From NCBI GenBank assembly GCA_965200885.1, contig OZ241737.1, positions 558,001 to 622,000 of the forward strand: a stretch of DNA of 64,000 nucleotides. The letters run 5' to 3'. Each line of letters opens with the position of its first letter. The first letter of the stretch is position 1. The stretch comes from MPNP01 sp026710155. GTDB lineage: Bacteria; Pseudomonadota; Alphaproteobacteria; Rhodobacterales; Rhodobacteraceae. Both the position numbers and the translations under genes were made by a program. Positions 61,494-64,000 of this stretch are shown here, one piece after another. The notes beneath the pieces are model-generated. The model was not told where the DNA came from. It searched no databases and worked only from the letters and a program-made list of their open reading frames with translations.

Positions 61494-62801
61494 ATGGGTG
61501 AAACTGCAAGAGTAAGACTCTGGGGTAGCGATATCGGTGCTGTGACCTGGTTACCTGACAGGGGAATTGGTGTGTTTCAATATACTCCGGAATTTGCCAA
61601 TTCAGGGATTGAAGTTTCTCCATTAATGATGCCCCTCAGGGATACGCCTTATGAATTCCCGTCTTTATCGTACAAGACCTTCAAGGGTTTGCCGGGCATG
61701 CTGGTGGATAGTCTTCCAGATAAATTTGGTAACGAATTGATTAATTCCTGGTTGGCTCTACAAGGACGAGAGCCTGACAGTTTAACATCTGTAGAGAGAT
61801 TATGCCATACAGGCAAACGAGGTATTGGTGCACTTGAATTCCATCCTTCGATTAAAGATATTTTCGGAAACTCCCGAAAAATAGATATTGATCAATTGGT
61901 CTCACTTGCCAACAAAGCGCTTGATGATCGTATAGCATTAGAGGGCAGATTTAAGGGCGTTGAAGATCGAAATGCTATCCAGAATATTTTGCGTGTTGGG
62001 AGTTCTGCAGGTGGAGCTAGGGCCAAGGCTCAGCTAGCATGGAATCCACAAACCGGGGAATTCAGATCGGGGGAACTCCCGGCAGACGAGGGATTCTCTC
62101 ATTGGCTCATGAAATTCGATGGCATAAGCAACAACAGGGACAAGGAACTTGCTGACCCTCAGGGATTTGGTCGAATTGAATATGCCTATCATCTTATGGC
62201 TTGTGATGCAGGAATTGAAATGACTGAATGTCGCCTTCATGAAGAAGGTGGTCGTGCGCATTTCATGACCCGCCGATTTGACCGTACAAGTGCTGGGAAG
62301 AAACTGCATATGCAATCCTTTGGTGCCTTGATGCATTTCGATTTCAATGATGCCGGCTCCTATGGTTATGAACAGGTGCTTCAAGCAATCAAGCGACTGG
62401 GTCTATCAAGAAACGATCTAGAGCAGCAGGTTCGTCGTACCTTTTTCAATATTCTTGCACGAAACCAAGATGATCATGTCAAAAACATAGCCTTCCTCAT
62501 GGACCAAAGTGGGACATGGAGTCTTTCGCCTGCTTTCGATGTTGTCTATTCCTATAACCCCTCTGGCGACTGGACAAGCCGCCACCAGATGAGCATTAGT
62601 GGGAAACTGGATAGGTTCAAAACTGAAAACCTTATAACTTTTGCTGGAGTTGGTGGAATCAAGAAAAAGAAGGCTCAAGTAATTTTGAACGAAGTATCAA
62701 CAGCCGTCAGTAACTGGCGGAATTTTGCTTCGGAGGCTGATATTTCCCAAACGGATGTGAACAGAATTGAGAAAACACATCGCGGTGAACTATTTACTTA
62801 G
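61494..62801 (+). CDS. hipA: HipA-family kinase toxin
   Basis: 435 residues. N-terminal subdomain with LPGMLVDSLPDKFGN (about 66), the P-loop-like VGSSAGGARAKAQLAW (about 168), and the kinase core with N324-x-D326 ... K330-N331 in ARNQDDHVKNIAF and D349 in LSPAFDVVY. These are the residues HipA kinases need. HipA proteins phosphorylate glutamyl- or related tRNA synthetases and cause growth arrest. All motifs intact, so the module looks functional. A MITE starts 23 bases after the stop. Confidence 0.88.
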   Translation: MGETARVRLWGSDIGAVTWLPDRGIGVFQYTPEFANSGIEVSPLMMPLRDTPYEFPSLSYKTFKGLPGMLVDSLPDKFGNELINSWLALQGREPDSLTSVERLCHTGKRGIGALEFHPSIKDIFGNSRKIDIDQLVSLANKALDDRIALEGRFKGVEDRNAIQNILRVGSSAGGARAKAQLAWNPQTGEFRSGELPADEGFSHWLMKFDGISNNRDKELADPQGFGRIEYAYHLMACDAGIEMTECRLHEEGGRAHFMTRRFDRTSAGKKLHMQSFGALMHFDFNDAGSYGYEQVLQAIKRLGLSRNDLEQQVRRTFFNILARNQDDHVKNIAFLMDQSGTWSLSPAFDVVYSYNPSGDWTSRHQMSISGKLDRFKTENLITFAGVGGIKKKKAQVILNEVSTAVSNWRNFASEADISQTDVNRIEKTHRGELFT

Positions 62802-62823
62802 CGTAAAATTTGGTTTAGATTAT

Positions 62824-63053
62824 GGGAATTATATACCAACTACCCAAAATCACATTTCTCCCTTTATTCAGGGGGTTCTATATTATTTGCGGAGTAATGG
62901 GTTTGAAAATCGGAAAACTCTCATTTAGAAGGTGAAATCTGCATCCGAAAAACACCTTTAACAGTCATTAATAACGGGAGAAAGTATGATTATGGTTCTT
63001 CGTAGTTAAGCAACTAGATAAAGGAGTATTGGGTAGTGAGGTATATAACTCCC
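62824..63053. mobile_element. MITE with IS1595-transposon-like ends
   Basis: 230 bp, non-coding. Left GGGAATTATATACCAACTAC and right (reverse complement) GGGAGTTATATACCTCACTA pair over about 27 bases, both continuing ACCCAA. Flanks TAGATTAT (62816-62823) and TAAATTAT (63054-63061) agree at seven of eight bases. The first 13-14 bases match the ends of the transposon at 31451-34022 with at most one difference. Confidence 0.8.
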
Positions 63054-63204
63054 TAAATTATTGGTTCCTCAACCTCGAATTATGGAAAAATAAGAAAGTT
63101 AATCAAGCAGAAAAATTCTTACTTCTTCTCACTTTTGTAAAATAAATTCAGCAATTGGATACATATATCCAAATTACAAAAGTCGGCAGTAATGGTCGTT
63201 AATT

Positions 63205-63379
63205 ATACCAATACAACTAATTAAAGACTCATAGCCCTTAACCAACTACCAGTAAAATTTGAAACCACAGACTCATCACCATTGGACGCTGTTACCAGGT
63301 TAAATTCCAATTAGACAAGGGTATCAAAAACCATATGATTATGATTAGCCTATCGGTTATTAATTAGTTGTATTGGTAT
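63205..63379. mobile_element. Inverted-repeat element with 20-bp perfect ends
   Basis: ATACCAATACAACTAATTAA at 63205-63224 recurs as its reverse complement at 63360-63379, bounding 175 bp of non-coding sequence. The ends differ from those of the other elements here. Probably another MITE, but no target duplication was established, and a long transcription-related palindrome cannot be excluded. Confidence 0.55.
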
Positions 63380-63405
63380 TACATTGCAATTACAAGAATA
63401 GATAC

Positions 63406-64000
63406 ATGAAAAAACGTTCGGAACGTGAAGTTAACCTGCTTCTCTACCGCAGTCGTAAGAAAATGACACGGCGAAACTCCTCTTCAAGAGAGGCAATAAA
63501 TTCTATTTTTTTTCACAAGGTTAAATGTCGCTTCGGGAATGATGAATATGATGCTTATGGTATCCCTATAGAACCTCCTGAAAATTTTAGCCTTGTAAAA
63601 AATTCTAGTGATGTTTTGCAATTTCTTGAGAAGATCAGAGAACATTTTTATGTGAAAAAAACTCCTCAATGCCCATATCCAAAGCGTAGGTACAAAAATT
63701 GGATAGGCTATTATGTTAATTTTACCCGGATCCAAAAAATATCAACAGCTGCAGCTCTCGTTCTTGCTGCTGAATTTTATCGACTCAAGGAGAAATCACA
63801 TAAAGGGCTAAATCAAAAAGCAAATACCCTTGGCTTAGTAGACTTCGATAAATGGAAAACACAGTCCATTGTCACACTATACAATTTAGGCTTTCTTGAT
63901 CTTCTTGATGTGAAATTGCATGAAAATGAAGTAACTAAAAATCGTGAAAATGGCATGCGTATACAGCAATTTATGACTGGAAATAACCTTGAACCAAACT
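63406..64000 (+). CDS. Unknown protein, cut by the window end
   Basis: ATG 63406 opens a frame that runs to the last base, giving at least 198 residues. It begins KKRSEREVNLLLYRSRKKMT, is basic, and contains ISTAAALVLAAEFYRLKEKS and LYNLGFLDLLDVKL. I do not recognise the family. It follows a toxin-antitoxin module and two repeat elements, so it may belong to an accessory island that continues past the window. No clear ribosome-binding site. Confidence 0.6.
   Translation, partial: MKKRSEREVNLLLYRSRKKMTRRNSSSREAINSIFFHKVKCRFGNDEYDAYGIPIEPPENFSLVKNSSDVLQFLEKIREHFYVKKTPQCPYPKRRYKNWIGYYVNFTRIQKISTAAALVLAAEFYRLKEKSHKGLNQKANTLGLVDFDKWKTQSIVTLYNLGFLDLLDVKLHENEVTKNRENGMRIQQFMTGNNLEPN

Larger units (their letters stand above)
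62802..63405. other. Intergenic region with two inverted-repeat elements
   Basis: About 600 bases between hipA and the last gene. 62824-63053 is a MITE with IS1595-like ends and 63205-63379 an unrelated inverted-repeat element. The remainder shows no gene. Confidence 0.6.

Noticed and set aside
1..64000. tRNA, rRNA or CRISPR arrays
   Set aside because: No T-loop/CCA-like arrangement, rRNA-like stretch or regularly spaced direct repeats were found by eye; a dedicated tRNA scan would be more certain.

Overview
The window looks like a chromosomal segment of a fairly AT-rich alphaproteobacterium (by eye, G+C in the low-to-mid 40s percent). The evidence is gene content and order: rpoZ - relA/spoT - pdxJ - acpS - lepB - rnc - era - recO in one run, serB divergent from serC-serA, rarA - crcB - rluC - ATP12 in one run, an Atm1-type exporter, and a mitochondrial-type ATP12 assembly chaperone. 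The synteny is closest to what is known from Rhodobacterales-like genomes. That placement is inference, and no rRNA or tRNA was seen.

Layout. 1-2750: symporter C-terminus, small membrane protein, Atm1-type ABC exporter. 2790-4447: decayed DUF4411 toxin-like gene beside an XRE/ImmA-IrrE gene. 5006-9935: argE, serA, serC and divergent serB. 10136-17691: seven-gene ABC/ROK operon with an M20 hydrolase, a YhfX-like PLP enzyme and a sugar-isomerase (SIS) enzyme. 18222-19903: umuDC-type translesion polymerase pair. 20131-21410: a DUF3800 gene between two inverted copies of a MITE. 21453-29153: the conserved recO-to-rpoZ block. 29452-31342: ispH and a two-domain RNase H.

31451-34022 is the most striking item: an intact IS1595-family transposon with matching terminal inverted repeats and a perfect 8-bp target duplication. 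Its transposase is followed by a DNA methyltransferase and a probable PD-(D/E)XK (QxK-type) endonuclease, so a small restriction-modification system travels with it. Two short non-coding elements (41284-41452 and 62824-63053) share its terminal bases and have near-perfect 8-bp duplications.

34361-44581: signal-anchored nucleosidase, fmt, def, MalY-type lyase, accA, a G+C-rich secreted-protein gene that is out of frame at a run of nine Gs (possible phase variation), plsC, dapB, rbfA, truB. 44993-45955: a BCCT transporter pseudogene. 46018-54668: a polyol/pentitol locus with an ABC transporter, xylitol-type dehydrogenase, 3-hexuloisomerase-like SIS protein, SDR and FGGY kinase. 54948-60959: rpsM-rpsK-rpoA-rplQ, then rarA-crcB-rluC-ATP12. 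61140-64000: a HipBA module, two inverted-repeat elements and a truncated unknown gene.

Overall, housekeeping blocks alternate with catabolic ABC operons and small islands of toxin-antitoxin, restriction and repair genes whose edges carry transposable elements and decayed genes. No CRISPR array was seen.
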